In this document: positions 8,200-17,393 of the stretch, piece after piece
How positions within the stretch are numbered: the first letter of the stretch is position 1
Layout of the letters: every line of letters starts with the position of its first letter
NCBI GenBank assembly: GCA_944386905.1
Contig: CALXCW010000002.1
Location: forward strand, 1 to 53,581
Direction of reading: 5' to 3'
DNA length: 53,581 bases
DNA from: an uncultured Oscillospiraceae bacterium
GTDB lineage: Bacteria > Bacillota > Clostridia > Oscillospirales > Oscillospiraceae
The notes under the pieces: model-generated
Told to the model about the DNA's origin: nothing
The model's input: the letters and a program-made list of their open reading frames with translations, nothing else
Database searches by the model: none
Program-made: the position numbers and the translations under genes

Positions 8200-9015
8200 G
8201 TGAAAACGAGAATCATTGTAGCGTCGGTGGGACTGCCGCTTCTGCTGGTGGTGTTGTTGGCCCTGCCGCCGGTGGCCACGGGTATCCTGGTGGGTGCGAT
8301 GTCGGTTATCGCGGTGTATGAGCTGCTCTATCAGACGGGATTGGCACGGAACCTCTATCTGCTGGTGCTCTCGGCGCCGATGGCGCTGGCTGTGTCGCTT
8401 TGGAGCTGCGGCGGCGGCGAATGGAAGCCTGCGCTGGTGGGTATCTGGATCTATTTGATCGCCTTGGCGGCGGTGATGCTGGCGGCCCACACGGCGCTGA
8501 AATTTGAGACGATCTGCATAAGCATGTTTGCCGGTATTGTCATTCCGCTGCTTCTTTCCTCCCTGACTCGGATTCTCTTCCTGGATTACGGACGGTTTTA
8601 CATTCTGATTCCCCTGGTTTTGGCCTTTTCTTCAGACAGCGGCGCATACTTTGCCGGCTGTTACCTGGGCAAGCACAAGTTGGCTCCGGTGGTGAGTCCG
8701 AAAAAGACCTGGGAGGGGGTGGCAGGCGGTGCAGCGGCCGCAGTGGTAATGATGCTTGTGTACTGCCTGGTGCTGGATCTGGCTTTTTCGCTGGAGGTGC
8801 GCTTTGGCGCGGCCATTCTCTATGGCCTCCTCGGTTCTGCCGTCAGCGTTGTGGGGGATCTGTTCTTCTCAGTGATCAAACGCCAGACCGGGATCAAGGA
8901 TTTCGGGTTCCTGCTCCCCGGTCACGGCGGCATACTTGACCGGTTTGACAGCATGACCTTTGTGGCGCCGTTGGCGGAAAGCCTTCTGCTGTTGGTGCCT
9001 TTGATTGTGGGGTGA
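8200..9015 (+). CDS. cdsA: Phosphatidate cytidylyltransferase
   Basis: Makes CDP-diacylglycerol from phosphatidate and CTP in the membrane. The 271-residue product has about eight hydrophobic segments and the C-terminal CDS signature. This starts with SDSGAYFAGCYLGKHKLAP (about 145-165) and SPKKTWEG, then GDLFFSVIKRQTGIKDFG and PGHGGILDRFDS, the acidic motif that binds divalent metal. The start is a GTG directly abutting the uppS stop (TAAGTG). dxr begins downstream, overlapping its stop region closely. Confidence 0.95.
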   Translation: MKTRIIVASVGLPLLLVVLLALPPVATGILVGAMSVIAVYELLYQTGLARNLYLLVLSAPMALAVSLWSCGGGEWKPALVGIWIYLIALAAVMLAAHTALKFETICISMFAGIVIPLLLSSLTRILFLDYGRFYILIPLVLAFSSDSGAYFAGCYLGKHKLAPVVSPKKTWEGVAGGAAAAVVMMLVYCLVLDLAFSLEVRFGAAILYGLLGSAVSVVGDLFFSVIKRQTGIKDFGFLLPGHGGILDRFDSMTFVAPLAESLLLLVPLIVG

Positions 9016-9019
9016 AGCC

Positions 9020-10189
9020 ATGAAGCGAACCATCTCTCTCCTGGGTTCCACTGGCTCCATTGGCCGCCAGACCTTGGATGTGGCGGAAAACTTGGACATT
9101 AAAGTGGCTGCGCTGACCTGCGGGAGAAATCTTGCGCTCTTTGAGACGCAGTGCCGCAGGTTCCGCCCCGCTCTTGCAGTGATGGCCGAGGAGTCATTGG
9201 CTGCGCAATTGCGCGACCGCCTGGCCGATTTGCCGCAGATTACGGTGATGTCTGGTGAAGCCGGGCTGCTGGCTGCGGCGGCACTGCCCCAGGCCGACAC
9301 GGTCATAACGGCCGTGGTGGGGATGCTGGGCCTGAAGCCCACCCTAGCCGCGATCCGGGCGAAAAAGCGGATTGGCCTTGCCAACAAGGAAACGCTGGTC
9401 TGTGCCGGAGAACTGGTTATGGCAGAAGCCAAACGCTGTGGGGCTGAGATCATTCCTGTGGATTCAGAGCACTCGGCCATTTTCCAATGTCTTATGGGCA
9501 ATCAGGACAGAGGAGAGGTTAAGCGCCTCATCCTCACAGCCTCCGGCGGCGCTTTTTATGGCTGGAGCCGCGCACAGCTGGAGAAGGCCACCAAAGAGCA
9601 GGCGCTGCGTCATCCCAACTGGAAAATGGGGCCGAAGATCACCGTGGATTGTGCCACCATGCTCAACAAAGGTCTGGAGTTTATCGAGGCCATGCGCCTT
9701 TATTCCATGCCCCCGGAGAAGATTGCCGTGGCAGTGCACCGACAGAGTATAGTCCACTCTCTGGTAGAATACTGTGATGGCGCGGTATTGGCCCAGCTGG
9801 GGGTACCGGATATGCGTATTCCCATTCAGTTGGCCCTGACTTATCCCCGACGTCAGCCCAGTCCAGCGGCGGCGCTGGATCTCTTTACCTGCGGGCCGCT
9901 GACCTTTGAGCCGCCGGATGAGGAAAACTTCCCTTGCCTGGGTCTGGCCATGGCGGCGGCCAAAAGCGGCGGAACAGCCTGCGCTATCCTCAACGGCGCC
10001 AACGAGGTTGCCGTGGCTGCGTACTTGCGAGACGCCGTCGGGTTTTATGACATCTCCGATGGAATTGCCTATGCCCTGGACACCGTCCCCGTCACCGCCG
10101 ACACGGCGCTGGAGGCGGCGTTGGAGGCAGATGCCCAGGCACGGGAAGCAGTGCGGGCTTATTTTCATCGGATTGGAAAGGTGATTTAA
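9020..10189 (+). CDS. dxr: 1-deoxy-D-xylulose 5-phosphate reductoisomerase
   Basis: First committed step of the MEP pathway: rearranges and reduces DXP to MEP with NADPH. The 389-residue product begins with the nucleotide-binding GSTGSIGRQTL (8-18). It shows the metal-binding PVDSEHSAIFQCL (about 145-157), HPNWKMGPKITVDCATMLNKG (about 196-216, split here by family convention) and HRQSIVHSLVEY (about 240). The ATG at 9020 is preceded by GGGGTGAAG that overlaps the cdsA end. Next gene rseP starts one base after its stop. Confidence 0.96.
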   Translation: MKRTISLLGSTGSIGRQTLDVAENLDIKVAALTCGRNLALFETQCRRFRPALAVMAEESLAAQLRDRLADLPQITVMSGEAGLLAAAALPQADTVITAVVGMLGLKPTLAAIRAKKRIGLANKETLVCAGELVMAEAKRCGAEIIPVDSEHSAIFQCLMGNQDRGEVKRLILTASGGAFYGWSRAQLEKATKEQALRHPNWKMGPKITVDCATMLNKGLEFIEAMRLYSMPPEKIAVAVHRQSIVHSLVEYCDGAVLAQLGVPDMRIPIQLALTYPRRQPSPAAALDLFTCGPLTFEPPDEENFPCLGLAMAAAKSGGTACAILNGANEVAVAAYLRDAVGFYDISDGIAYALDTVPVTADTALEAALEADAQAREAVRAYFHRIGKVI

Positions 10190-10190
10190 T

Positions 10191-11249
10191 TTGTATATTC
10201 TTCTGGCAATCCTTATTTTCAGCGTCCTGATCTTTGTCCACGAGCTGGGGCACTTTCTCCTTGCCAAGCTCTTCGGTGTGCGCGTCAATGAGTTTGCTCT
10301 GTTTATGGGCCCGGCGCTCTTCAAGAAAGAGGTGGGAGAGACCACCTATTCCATTCGCTGCATCCCCATCGGCGGTTACTGCGCCATGGAAGGCGAGGAC
10401 GAGGCCAGCGATGACCCCCGCTCTTTTACTGCGGCGGCTGCCTGGAAGCGGGCGCTGATCCTGGTTGCCGGTGCGGCGTTCAACTTTATCACCGGACTTG
10501 TGCTGCTGGTGGTACTTTACGCCACAGTCAGCGGATTTTCTACAGCGAAGATCGTGGATTTTTATGAGGATTGCCCCCTTCAAGGGGAGGAGAAGCTCCA
10601 GGTGGGCGACGAGTTTTACAGCATCGATGGTGAGAGAGTCTATCTTTACTCAGACCTTTCCCTGCTGCTGCCGCGCAACTCTACCGGCGTATATGACATC
10701 GTTGTCCGCCGGGATGGCAAGCTGGTGGAACTCGAGGACTTTGAAATGACACAGCAAGCCTATGAGGAAAACGGCCAGACGGTCTATCGCTATGGAATTT
10801 ACTTCGGTGTGGAGGATAACAACCTGGGGACGCTGCTGAAAAACAGCTGGTATTCAGCATTGGACTTCGTGCGCATCGTGCGAATGAGTCTGCAGGATCT
10901 GGTGTCGGGCTGGCTCTCCATCGACGATATGAGCGGCCCTGTGGGGATTGTCTCAGTGATTGCCCAGACGGGAGAACAGGCGGAATCCACCCAGGAGGCG
11001 GCGCTGAATATCGCGTATCTCGCGGCATTTATTGCCGTGAACCTGGCGGTGGTAAATCTCCTGCCCATTCCGGCGCTGGACGGCGGGCGCGTCTTTTTCC
11101 TGCTGGTTACCTGGGTCATCGAGACGGTGCTCCGCCGGAAGATCGATCCCAAGTACGAAGGTTATATCCATGCCGTGGGCATGATTCTACTTCTTTTGTT
11201 CCTGGCGTTCATCACATTCAAAGATATCTGGAAATTGATAGGTGCTTAA
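10191..11249 (+). CDS. rseP: RseP/SpoIVFB-type site-2 membrane metalloprotease
   Basis: Intramembrane zinc protease (M50) that cleaves anti-sigma factors and signal-peptide remnants. The 352-residue product has HELGHF at about residues 17-22 in the first membrane helix (two His plus Glu), a central PDZ-like region around 100-190, and the second active-site motif NLLPIPALDGGRV near 290. The start is TTG at 10191, with AAAGGTGA about ten bases upstream and only one base after the dxr stop. The placement between dxr and ispG is the conserved order in Bacillota. Confidence 0.93.
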   Translation: MYILLAILIFSVLIFVHELGHFLLAKLFGVRVNEFALFMGPALFKKEVGETTYSIRCIPIGGYCAMEGEDEASDDPRSFTAAAAWKRALILVAGAAFNFITGLVLLVVLYATVSGFSTAKIVDFYEDCPLQGEEKLQVGDEFYSIDGERVYLYSDLSLLLPRNSTGVYDIVVRRDGKLVELEDFEMTQQAYEENGQTVYRYGIYFGVEDNNLGTLLKNSWYSALDFVRIVRMSLQDLVSGWLSIDDMSGPVGIVSVIAQTGEQAESTQEAALNIAYLAAFIAVNLAVVNLLPIPALDGGRVFFLLVTWVIETVLRRKIDPKYEGYIHAVGMILLLLFLAFITFKDIWKLIGA

Positions 11250-11250
11250 T

Positions 11251-12288
11251 ATGACGAGACAGATCCATGTAGGCGATGTCGCGGTGGGCGGCGGCGCGCC
11301 GGTGTCCATCCAGTCCATGCTCAACACAAAGACCACCGATGTGGTGGGGAGCCTCTCGCAGATCCGCGCACTGGCAGCGGCTGGGTGTGAAATTGCCAGG
11401 CTGGCTGTACCGGACATGGAGGCGGCGGCCGCCTTTGGAAAAATTGCGGCACAATCGCCGCTGCCTTTGGTGGCCGACATCCACTTTGACTACAAGCTTG
11501 CAATCGCGGCGGCGGAGCAGGGGGCGGCTAAAATCCGCATCAATCCCGGCAACATCGGCAGTGAGGAGCGGGTAAAGGCTGTGGTGGACTGCTGCAAGGC
11601 GCACCACATTCCCATCCGCATCGGGGTCAATGGCGGCAGCCTGGACAAAGCGCTCCTTCAAAAGTACGGCCATCCTACACCAGAAGCCTTGGTGGAGAGC
11701 GCCTTTTCCCACATCGCCCTTCTGGAAAAGTATGGGTTTTATGACATCTGTGTCTCCATGAAATCCAGCACAGTGCCGCTGATGATGGCTGCCTACCGGC
11801 TCTTTGCTGAGAAATCCGACTATCCGCTCCATCTGGGTGTCACGGAGACCGGTACTGAAACCATGGGCGTCATCAAGTCGGCGATGGGCATCGGCGGACT
11901 ATTGTGCTTGGGAATTGGCGATACCATCCGCGTTTCCCTGACCGCCGACCCGGTGAAGGAGGTATTGGCAGCCAAGTCCATCTTAAAAGCGGCGGGACTT
12001 CGCAAGGAGGGTGTGAATCTCATTGCCTGCCCCACCTGCGGTCGGACGCGCATCGACCTCATCGGCCTTGCCGGGCGCGTGGAGGAGGCGCTGAAGGATT
12101 GCAAAAAGCCCATCACCGTGGCGGTCATGGGCTGTATTGTCAACGGCCCTGGCGAGGCCAGGGAGGCAGACGTTGGCATTGCCGGCGGAGAGGACTGCGG
12201 CGTCCTCTTCGTCAAGGGAGAGCTCAAGGAAAAACTTCCCTATGACCAATTGCTGCCGGCGCTTTTACGGTACATCGACGCCCTTTAA
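11251..12288 (+). CDS. ispG: (E)-4-hydroxy-3-methylbut-2-enyl-diphosphate synthase (flavodoxin/ferredoxin-dependent)
   Basis: Penultimate MEP-pathway enzyme, a [4Fe-4S] protein that reduces MEcPP to HMBPP. The 345-residue product has the TIM-barrel start (VSIQSMLNTKTTD) and NPGNIG (about 97-102). The cluster cysteines lie in CPTCGRT (about 263-269) and GCIVNGPGEA (about 300-309). The ATG at 11251 lies one base after the rseP TAA. It is the compact bacterial form without the insert domain of plant and Chlamydia enzymes. Confidence 0.96.
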   Translation: MTRQIHVGDVAVGGGAPVSIQSMLNTKTTDVVGSLSQIRALAAAGCEIARLAVPDMEAAAAFGKIAAQSPLPLVADIHFDYKLAIAAAEQGAAKIRINPGNIGSEERVKAVVDCCKAHHIPIRIGVNGGSLDKALLQKYGHPTPEALVESAFSHIALLEKYGFYDICVSMKSSTVPLMMAAYRLFAEKSDYPLHLGVTETGTETMGVIKSAMGIGGLLCLGIGDTIRVSLTADPVKEVLAAKSILKAAGLRKEGVNLIACPTCGRTRIDLIGLAGRVEEALKDCKKPITVAVMGCIVNGPGEAREADVGIAGGEDCGVLFVKGELKEKLPYDQLLPALLRYIDAL

Positions 12289-12318
12289 TGGGCTAACACT
12301 GCACAAAAGAGGAATACC

Positions 12319-15300
12319 ATGAAGGATGTCGTCTATCTCTTGGAGCTCTTCTCCGCCTGTCCTCTCAGCGAGGACAGGCGTGCTGTCTTTGAAAAGGCCA
12401 CTGTGGTGGGCGCGGAAATTGACCCCGAGGAACGGCGGGTAGCCGTCTGTGTGGCGGCGCCGACTTATCTCAGCAGCGATGCAGTCAAAAAACTGCGGGA
12501 GGATGTGGCTGCTTATTACAGTTTGGGCAGCTTGGAATTGTCATGTACCTATCCCCCGGAGGCATTGGCTGCGGCAGATCACCGGGACTTTGCTGATCTG
12601 CTCTGCGCTGCCTATCCGCCCGCCCGTGCCATTCTGGCCGGCAGCCGATGGGAGTTGGACGCCACTGCGGTGACCATCCACCTGGCAGCCAACGGCAAGG
12701 ATCAGCTGGAGCCCTATCTCCCGGTGTTGGCGAGGCATTTTCAAAAGACCTTCAGTGCTACGCCTGCCCTTGCCATCACCTGTCACAATGCGCTGGAAGG
12801 TGAAGCCCTCTTCTCTGCCACGGCCAAGCTCCGGGAGGAGGCCATCCGCGCGCTGCCTCAGCAGCCAGTGCCGTCAGCCACGACAACCGCGCCTGGGGCG
12901 GGAAAGAACGGCGGTGGTTCCGGCGATGATACGCTGATTTTTGGCCGACCTTTCTACGGAGAGGCCACGGCTATGTCGGCACTGGAACTGGACATGTACA
13001 AAGTCATCGTCCAGGGGGAGGTCTTTGCGGTCAACCATCGGGAGCTCAAAAAGCGCAATGCCTGGATTGTCTCCTTTGATATGACCGACTATACCGGCTC
13101 TGTACGAATCAACCAGTTCATGGAGGCGGACAAGGCCAAGCCTATCCTGGAGCGTATCAAGCCCGGTATGTGGATCGGCATACAGGGTAAAATGGCCTTT
13201 GATCGCTATGAAAATGAGATGGTCATGCAGCCCCAGGGGATTATGGTGGCGCAGAAACCACAGCGAATTGACGCAGCGCCGGAAAAGCGGGTGGAGCTTC
13301 ATCTGCATACGCGTATGTCCAGTATGGATGCACTCACCGACGTAGGAAAGGTAGTGGCCCAGGCTGCTGCCTGGGGCCACAAAGCCATCGCCATCACAGA
13401 CCACGGCACAACCCAGTCGTTCCCCGATGCCCTCAAGGCCAGCAAGAATAAGGTGGCCGGGACGGATCAGCCTATCAAGATTCTCTACGGTGTGGAGGCC
13501 TACTTCGTCAACGATGTGGATGACCGCATCGTTGTCCACGGCAATCGAGAGCAGCCTCTCACCGGCGCTTTTGTGGCTTTTGATTTGGAGACCACCGGCC
13601 TCTCAGCCCAGAATGATGTCATCACGGAAATTGGTGCAGTGATCTATCAAAACGGCGAAATTTTAGACCGCTTCCAGTCCTTTGTCAACCCGCACAGACC
13701 CTTGAGTCAGAAGATCATTGACCTTACCGGAATCACCGACGAGATGCTCGCCGACGCGCCGGATGAGAGCGATATTATTCCTGAGTTTTTGAAATTCTGC
13801 GGGGATCTCCCCCTTGCAGCCCACAATGCCGACTTTGACGTTGGGTTTATTCTTGCTGCATGCCGTCGCCTGGGAATCGACTATGATCCCACATATGTGG
13901 ACACGTTGATCCTGGCGCAAAATCTTCTGCCCGATCTCAAAAATCACAAGCTCAACATTGTGGCCGACGCGTTGAGCCTCCCAGAGTTCAATCATCACCG
14001 GGCTGTGGACGACGGTGTCACCGTGGCGCATATGCTGCGGCGGTTCTTTGAGATGCTCCATGAGCAGGGGATTACAGCCATCTCACAGATCAATGAAAAA
14101 ATGGTGTCACTCCGTTCCGGCAGTCATATTCTCGACCGCCAGGCACGGCATATGCTTCTCTTTGCGAAAAACCAGACGGGTCTGCGCAATCTATACCGGC
14201 TGGTGTCCTATTCCAATCTCAAATATTTTCGTCGCGTGCCGCGCATCCCCAAATCGGAGCTGATGCAGTGGCGCGAGGGAATCCTGGTGGGCTCTGCCTG
14301 CGAGGCGGGGGAGCTATTCCAGGCCATTGTGGCCCACAAAAGCCATGCTGAGCTCCTCCGTATCGCGGAATTCTACGACTTTCTGGAGATTCAGCCCCTG
14401 TGCAACAACGCCTTTATGCTTGCAAAAGGCCTCGCCGAGAGCGAGGAGGAACTGCGGGACTTCAACCGAACCGTGGTACGCCTGGGGAGGGAACTTCACA
14501 AACCCGTCGTGGCCACCGGCGACGTCCACTTCCAGAACCCAGAGGATGAAATCTACCGTCGCCTGCTGCTTGCCTCGAAGGGCTTTGAAGATTGCGACCG
14601 GCCGCTTCCGCTCTTCTTCCGCACCACGGACGAGATGTTGGAAGAGTTCTCCTATCTGGGTGCGGAAACGGCCAAGGCCGTGGTGGTGGATGGCCCAAAT
14701 CTCATTGCCGACATGTGTGACACCATTCGACCTGTGCCCCACAATCTCTTTGCCCCCTCCATTGAAAACTCCGTAGAAGATTTGAAGCGCCTGGTCTACG
14801 GCAAAATGCATCGCCTCTATGGCGAAAACCCGCCGGAACTCATCACCAAACGTGTGGAGACGGAGATGCATGACATCATTACTTGTCATTATGATGTGAT
14901 CTATATGTCTGCCCAGAAGTTGGTGCAGAATTCCTTGGAACACGGCTATTTGGTTGGCTCCCGTGGTTCAGTGGGCTCATCTATTGTAGCCTATATGTCG
15001 GGGATCACGGAAGTGAACTCCTTTCCGCCCCACTACCGCTGTCCGGCGTGTAAGTACACCACCTTTGAGGTGCCCGAGGGAATCGCCTGTGGGGCGGATC
15101 TGCCCGATGCCCAGTGTCCCAAATGCGGCGCCAAGTTCGCCAAGGAGGGCTTCAATATCCCATTTGAAACCTTTTTGGGGTTTGGCGGCGATAAGGTGCC
15201 TGATATCGACCTGAACTTCTCCGGCGAATATCAGTCCCGCGCTCATGCCTACTGCGTAGAAATGTTTGGCTCTTCCCACGTGTTTAGGGCCGGAACCATC

Positions 15301-16626
15301 GGCACGGTTGCCGAAAAAACGGCCTTCGGTTATGTGAAGAACTATTTGCGCGAGCGGGACAAGACCGTGTCTAAGGCGGAAGAGAACCGCCTGGCGGCTG
15401 GCTGTGTAGGCGTCAAACGTACCACTGGCCAGCACCCCGGCGGCCTGGTGGTGATTCCCCAGGAAAATGAGATCTGGGATTTTTGCCCGGTGCAGCATCC
15501 GGCAGATGATCCTCACTCAGACATTATTACCACCCAATTTGAATACCACTCCATGGAGGAAAACCTCTTGAAGCTGGACATGCTGGGCCATGATGACCCC
15601 ACCATGATCCGCATGATGGAGGACTTGACGGGCGTCAATGCCCAGGAAATCCCGCTGGATGACAAGGACACCATGTCCATCTTTTGCTCCAGTAAGGTTT
15701 TGGGGTTTGAAAATGATCCCATTCTGGGCCCCACCGGCGCCTGCGCCATTCCCGAGTTTGGCACCAGCTTTGTCCGGGGAATGCTCCTGGACACCAAACC
15801 CGACAAATTCGACATTCTGGTGCGTCTCTCTGGTTTTTCTCATGGCACCGATGTATGGCTGGGAAATGCGAAGGAATTGATCACGTCTGGCACTGCAACG
15901 GTCTCTCAAGCCATCGGCTGCCGCGACGATATCATGCTCTATCTGATTTCCTGTGGTATGCCGGAGAAACGGTCGTTTAAGATTATGGAGTCGGTGCGAA
16001 AGGGCAGAGGCCTCCCAGAGGGTGCCGAGGACGAAATGCGAAAGGCAGGTGTGCCCGGCTGGTATATCGATTCATGCAAGAAGATCAAATATCTTTTCCC
16101 GAAAGCCCACGCTGTAGCCTATGTGATGATGGCTTTCCGAATTGCTTGGTTCAAGGTGCACCATCCGCTTGCTTTCTATGCTGCCTACTTCTATCGACGC
16201 AGTCAGAAAGACGGTTTTGACGCCGCCATGATGACCGGAGGCCTGGAGGCCGTGCGGGATAAAATCAAGGAAATTCAGAATAACCCCGACGCCTCGGGGA
16301 AGGAAGAGGATCTTCTCACCACGCTGGAGGTCTGTTACGAGTTTCATCTCCGCGGCTTCTCCTTTGCACCCATTGACATCTATGAATCCGATGCGCTGCG
16401 CTTCAATATTCGCGATGGCAAGCTTCTGCCGCCCTTTGTGGCGGTGGCGGGTCTGGGTGAGACGGCGGCACTGGATATCGCAGAGGGGCGCAAGGGCAAG
16501 CGGTTTATCTCCATTGAGGAGTTTGCTGCCGCCTGCCCCAAGGTATCCAAGACCCACATTGAGAATCTCAAGGAGGCGGGGGCCTTTGGCAGCCTGCCGG
16601 AGACCAGTCAGGTGACGCTGTTTTAA
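12319..16626 (+). CDS. polC: DNA polymerase III alpha subunit, PolC type (Gram-positive)
   Basis: Main replicative polymerase of low-GC Gram-positives, with built-in proofreading. The 1435-residue product has an N-terminal region, then an OB fold at about 215-315. The PHP domain (VELHLHTRMSSMDALTD, about 324) is split by a DEDD exonuclease (FVAFDLETTGL, about 417, to HNADFDVGF). A zinc-finger-like Cys set follows around 908-935 (CPAC and CPKC pairs). The catalytic PDIDLNFSG lies at about 959, and tandem HhH-like segments lie at the C-terminus. GAGGAA precedes the ATG. Its TAA shares the TTAA tetranucleotide with the convergent gene's stop. Confidence 0.97.
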   Translation: MKDVVYLLELFSACPLSEDRRAVFEKATVVGAEIDPEERRVAVCVAAPTYLSSDAVKKLREDVAAYYSLGSLELSCTYPPEALAAADHRDFADLLCAAYPPARAILAGSRWELDATAVTIHLAANGKDQLEPYLPVLARHFQKTFSATPALAITCHNALEGEALFSATAKLREEAIRALPQQPVPSATTTAPGAGKNGGGSGDDTLIFGRPFYGEATAMSALELDMYKVIVQGEVFAVNHRELKKRNAWIVSFDMTDYTGSVRINQFMEADKAKPILERIKPGMWIGIQGKMAFDRYENEMVMQPQGIMVAQKPQRIDAAPEKRVELHLHTRMSSMDALTDVGKVVAQAAAWGHKAIAITDHGTTQSFPDALKASKNKVAGTDQPIKILYGVEAYFVNDVDDRIVVHGNREQPLTGAFVAFDLETTGLSAQNDVITEIGAVIYQNGEILDRFQSFVNPHRPLSQKIIDLTGITDEMLADAPDESDIIPEFLKFCGDLPLAAHNADFDVGFILAACRRLGIDYDPTYVDTLILAQNLLPDLKNHKLNIVADALSLPEFNHHRAVDDGVTVAHMLRRFFEMLHEQGITAISQINEKMVSLRSGSHILDRQARHMLLFAKNQTGLRNLYRLVSYSNLKYFRRVPRIPKSELMQWREGILVGSACEAGELFQAIVAHKSHAELLRIAEFYDFLEIQPLCNNAFMLAKGLAESEEELRDFNRTVVRLGRELHKPVVATGDVHFQNPEDEIYRRLLLASKGFEDCDRPLPLFFRTTDEMLEEFSYLGAETAKAVVVDGPNLIADMCDTIRPVPHNLFAPSIENSVEDLKRLVYGKMHRLYGENPPELITKRVETEMHDIITCHYDVIYMSAQKLVQNSLEHGYLVGSRGSVGSSIVAYMSGITEVNSFPPHYRCPACKYTTFEVPEGIACGADLPDAQCPKCGAKFAKEGFNIPFETFLGFGGDKVPDIDLNFSGEYQSRAHAYCVEMFGSSHVFRAGTIGTVAEKTAFGYVKNYLRERDKTVSKAEENRLAAGCVGVKRTTGQHPGGLVVIPQENEIWDFCPVQHPADDPHSDIITTQFEYHSMEENLLKLDMLGHDDPTMIRMMEDLTGVNAQEIPLDDKDTMSIFCSSKVLGFENDPILGPTGACAIPEFGTSFVRGMLLDTKPDKFDILVRLSGFSHGTDVWLGNAKELITSGTATVSQAIGCRDDIMLYLISCGMPEKRSFKIMESVRKGRGLPEGAEDEMRKAGVPGWYIDSCKKIKYLFPKAHAVAYVMMAFRIAWFKVHHPLAFYAAYFYRRSQKDGFDAAMMTGGLEAVRDKIKEIQNNPDASGKEEDLLTTLEVCYEFHLRGFSFAPIDIYESDALRFNIRDGKLLPPFVAVAGLGETAALDIAEGRKGKRFISIEEFAAACPKVSKTHIENLKEAGAFGSLPETSQVTLF

Positions 16627-16988
16627 TGGTTACGCGGCTTGCGGAAAAACTCCAATAGCCCGACGAGCACCAAGAATCCACCGAAGAGCCTGCGCAAAAG
16701 CGCCAGCTCCAGCCCCACGGCTAGAGAGGCTCCCACTGCGGCGGCGGCGCAGCCGGCCAGAGCAGCTGGAATTACAGCGCGCCATGCGACCTGCTTGCTT
16801 CGGATGTGGAAAATAAGCGCACCCAGGGACGTGGGCAAAAAGTAGAGCAGATTGATCCCCTGGGCCACTGTTTGGGCAAGGCTGCACATGGCGGTGAGAT
16901 AGACCATCAGCAGAGAGCCGCCGCCGATGCCGAAGCCCGAAAGTATGCCGCAAGCGACGCCCACCGCCCCGGCGAGGATGGCCGCCAT
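16623..16988 (-). CDS. TauE/SafE-type permease, C-terminal half (half-size protein)
   Basis: Membrane protein of 121 residues with about four hydrophobic segments. It corresponds to the second repeat of a TauE/SafE sulfite/anion exporter: GVACGILSGFGIGGGSLLM near the start is the repeat hallmark. It starts at ATG 16988, overlapping the TGA of the upstream half by one base (TGATG), so the two halves are translationally coupled. A full-length family protein (about 250 residues) would equal the two products joined. The likely functional unit is a heterodimer; the substrate is unknown. Its stop shares TTAA with the polC stop. Confidence 0.8.
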   Translation of the reverse strand: MAAILAGAVGVACGILSGFGIGGGSLLMVYLTAMCSLAQTVAQGINLLYFLPTSLGALIFHIRSKQVAWRAVIPAALAGCAAAAVGASLAVGLELALLRRLFGGFLVLVGLLEFFRKPRNH

Positions 16989-17350
16989 CACAGCAGCAGC
17001 CGCAGACCGCCCCAGACGATCAGCGCGCCAAAGATGCGGTGTAGAAGCTGCGGCGGTACCCGTCGAAAGAGGAGCCCGCCCAATAGCCCGCCCAGAAAGC
17101 CGCCGAGCAGATAGGGCCATGCGTCGCGCAGCGGCAGAGCTCCGGCCTTGCCATAGACAAATAGGGATACAATACAAAGGGGCAGGATGATGGCGATGGA
17201 GGAAGCGAAGGCCTCCTTGTCGGGGAGTCTTCCCAGATGGATGAGCAGCGGCACCAGCACCATCCCGCCGCCAGCGCCAAAGAAACCGTTGATGAGCCCT
17301 GCTGCGCCGCCGCAGACAGCAAAAGGCAGCCAGGTTTTCCAAGACTTCAA
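16988..17350 (-). CDS. TauE/SafE-type permease, N-terminal half (half-size protein)
   Basis: Hydrophobic 120-residue protein with about four membrane segments and the N-terminal TauE/SafE hallmark GAAGLINGFFGAGGGMVLVP (residues about 15-34). It ends in Leu-Leu-Leu-stop exactly where the sister gene begins. The start is a TTG at 17350 with GGGAGG nine bases upstream, located in the arm of a hairpin that follows tcdA. The two-gene split is clean: ribosome sites and ends are intact, and the frame change falls between repeats. It therefore looks like a natural two-gene arrangement, not a recent frameshift. Confidence 0.8.
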   Translation of the reverse strand: MKSWKTWLPFAVCGGAAGLINGFFGAGGGMVLVPLLIHLGRLPDKEAFASSIAIILPLCIVSLFVYGKAGALPLRDAWPYLLGGFLGGLLGGLLFRRVPPQLLHRIFGALIVWGGLRLLL

Positions 17351-17357
17351 ACAAATC

Positions 17358-17389
17358 GCCCTCCCATGGAAGGTTTTCCAGGGGAGGGC
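17358..17389 (-). terminator. Hairpin between tcdA-like gene and TauE pair
   Basis: A 12-bp stem with one mismatch (17358-17369 with 17378-17389), followed on the minus strand by a T-rich ATTTGTTT. It may terminate the tcdA-like transcript. Its 3' arm contains the GGGAGG ribosome site of the first TauE gene, so it could also limit that gene's translation. Confidence 0.5.
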
Positions 17390-17393
17390 AGTT

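Noticed and set aside
16992-17354. Single long frame covering the TauE C-terminal half plus 120 upstream codons
   Set aside because: The upstream part is Arg/Pro-rich and not membrane-like, while the other frame over the same bases encodes the TauE N-terminal half. Two genes explain the data better.
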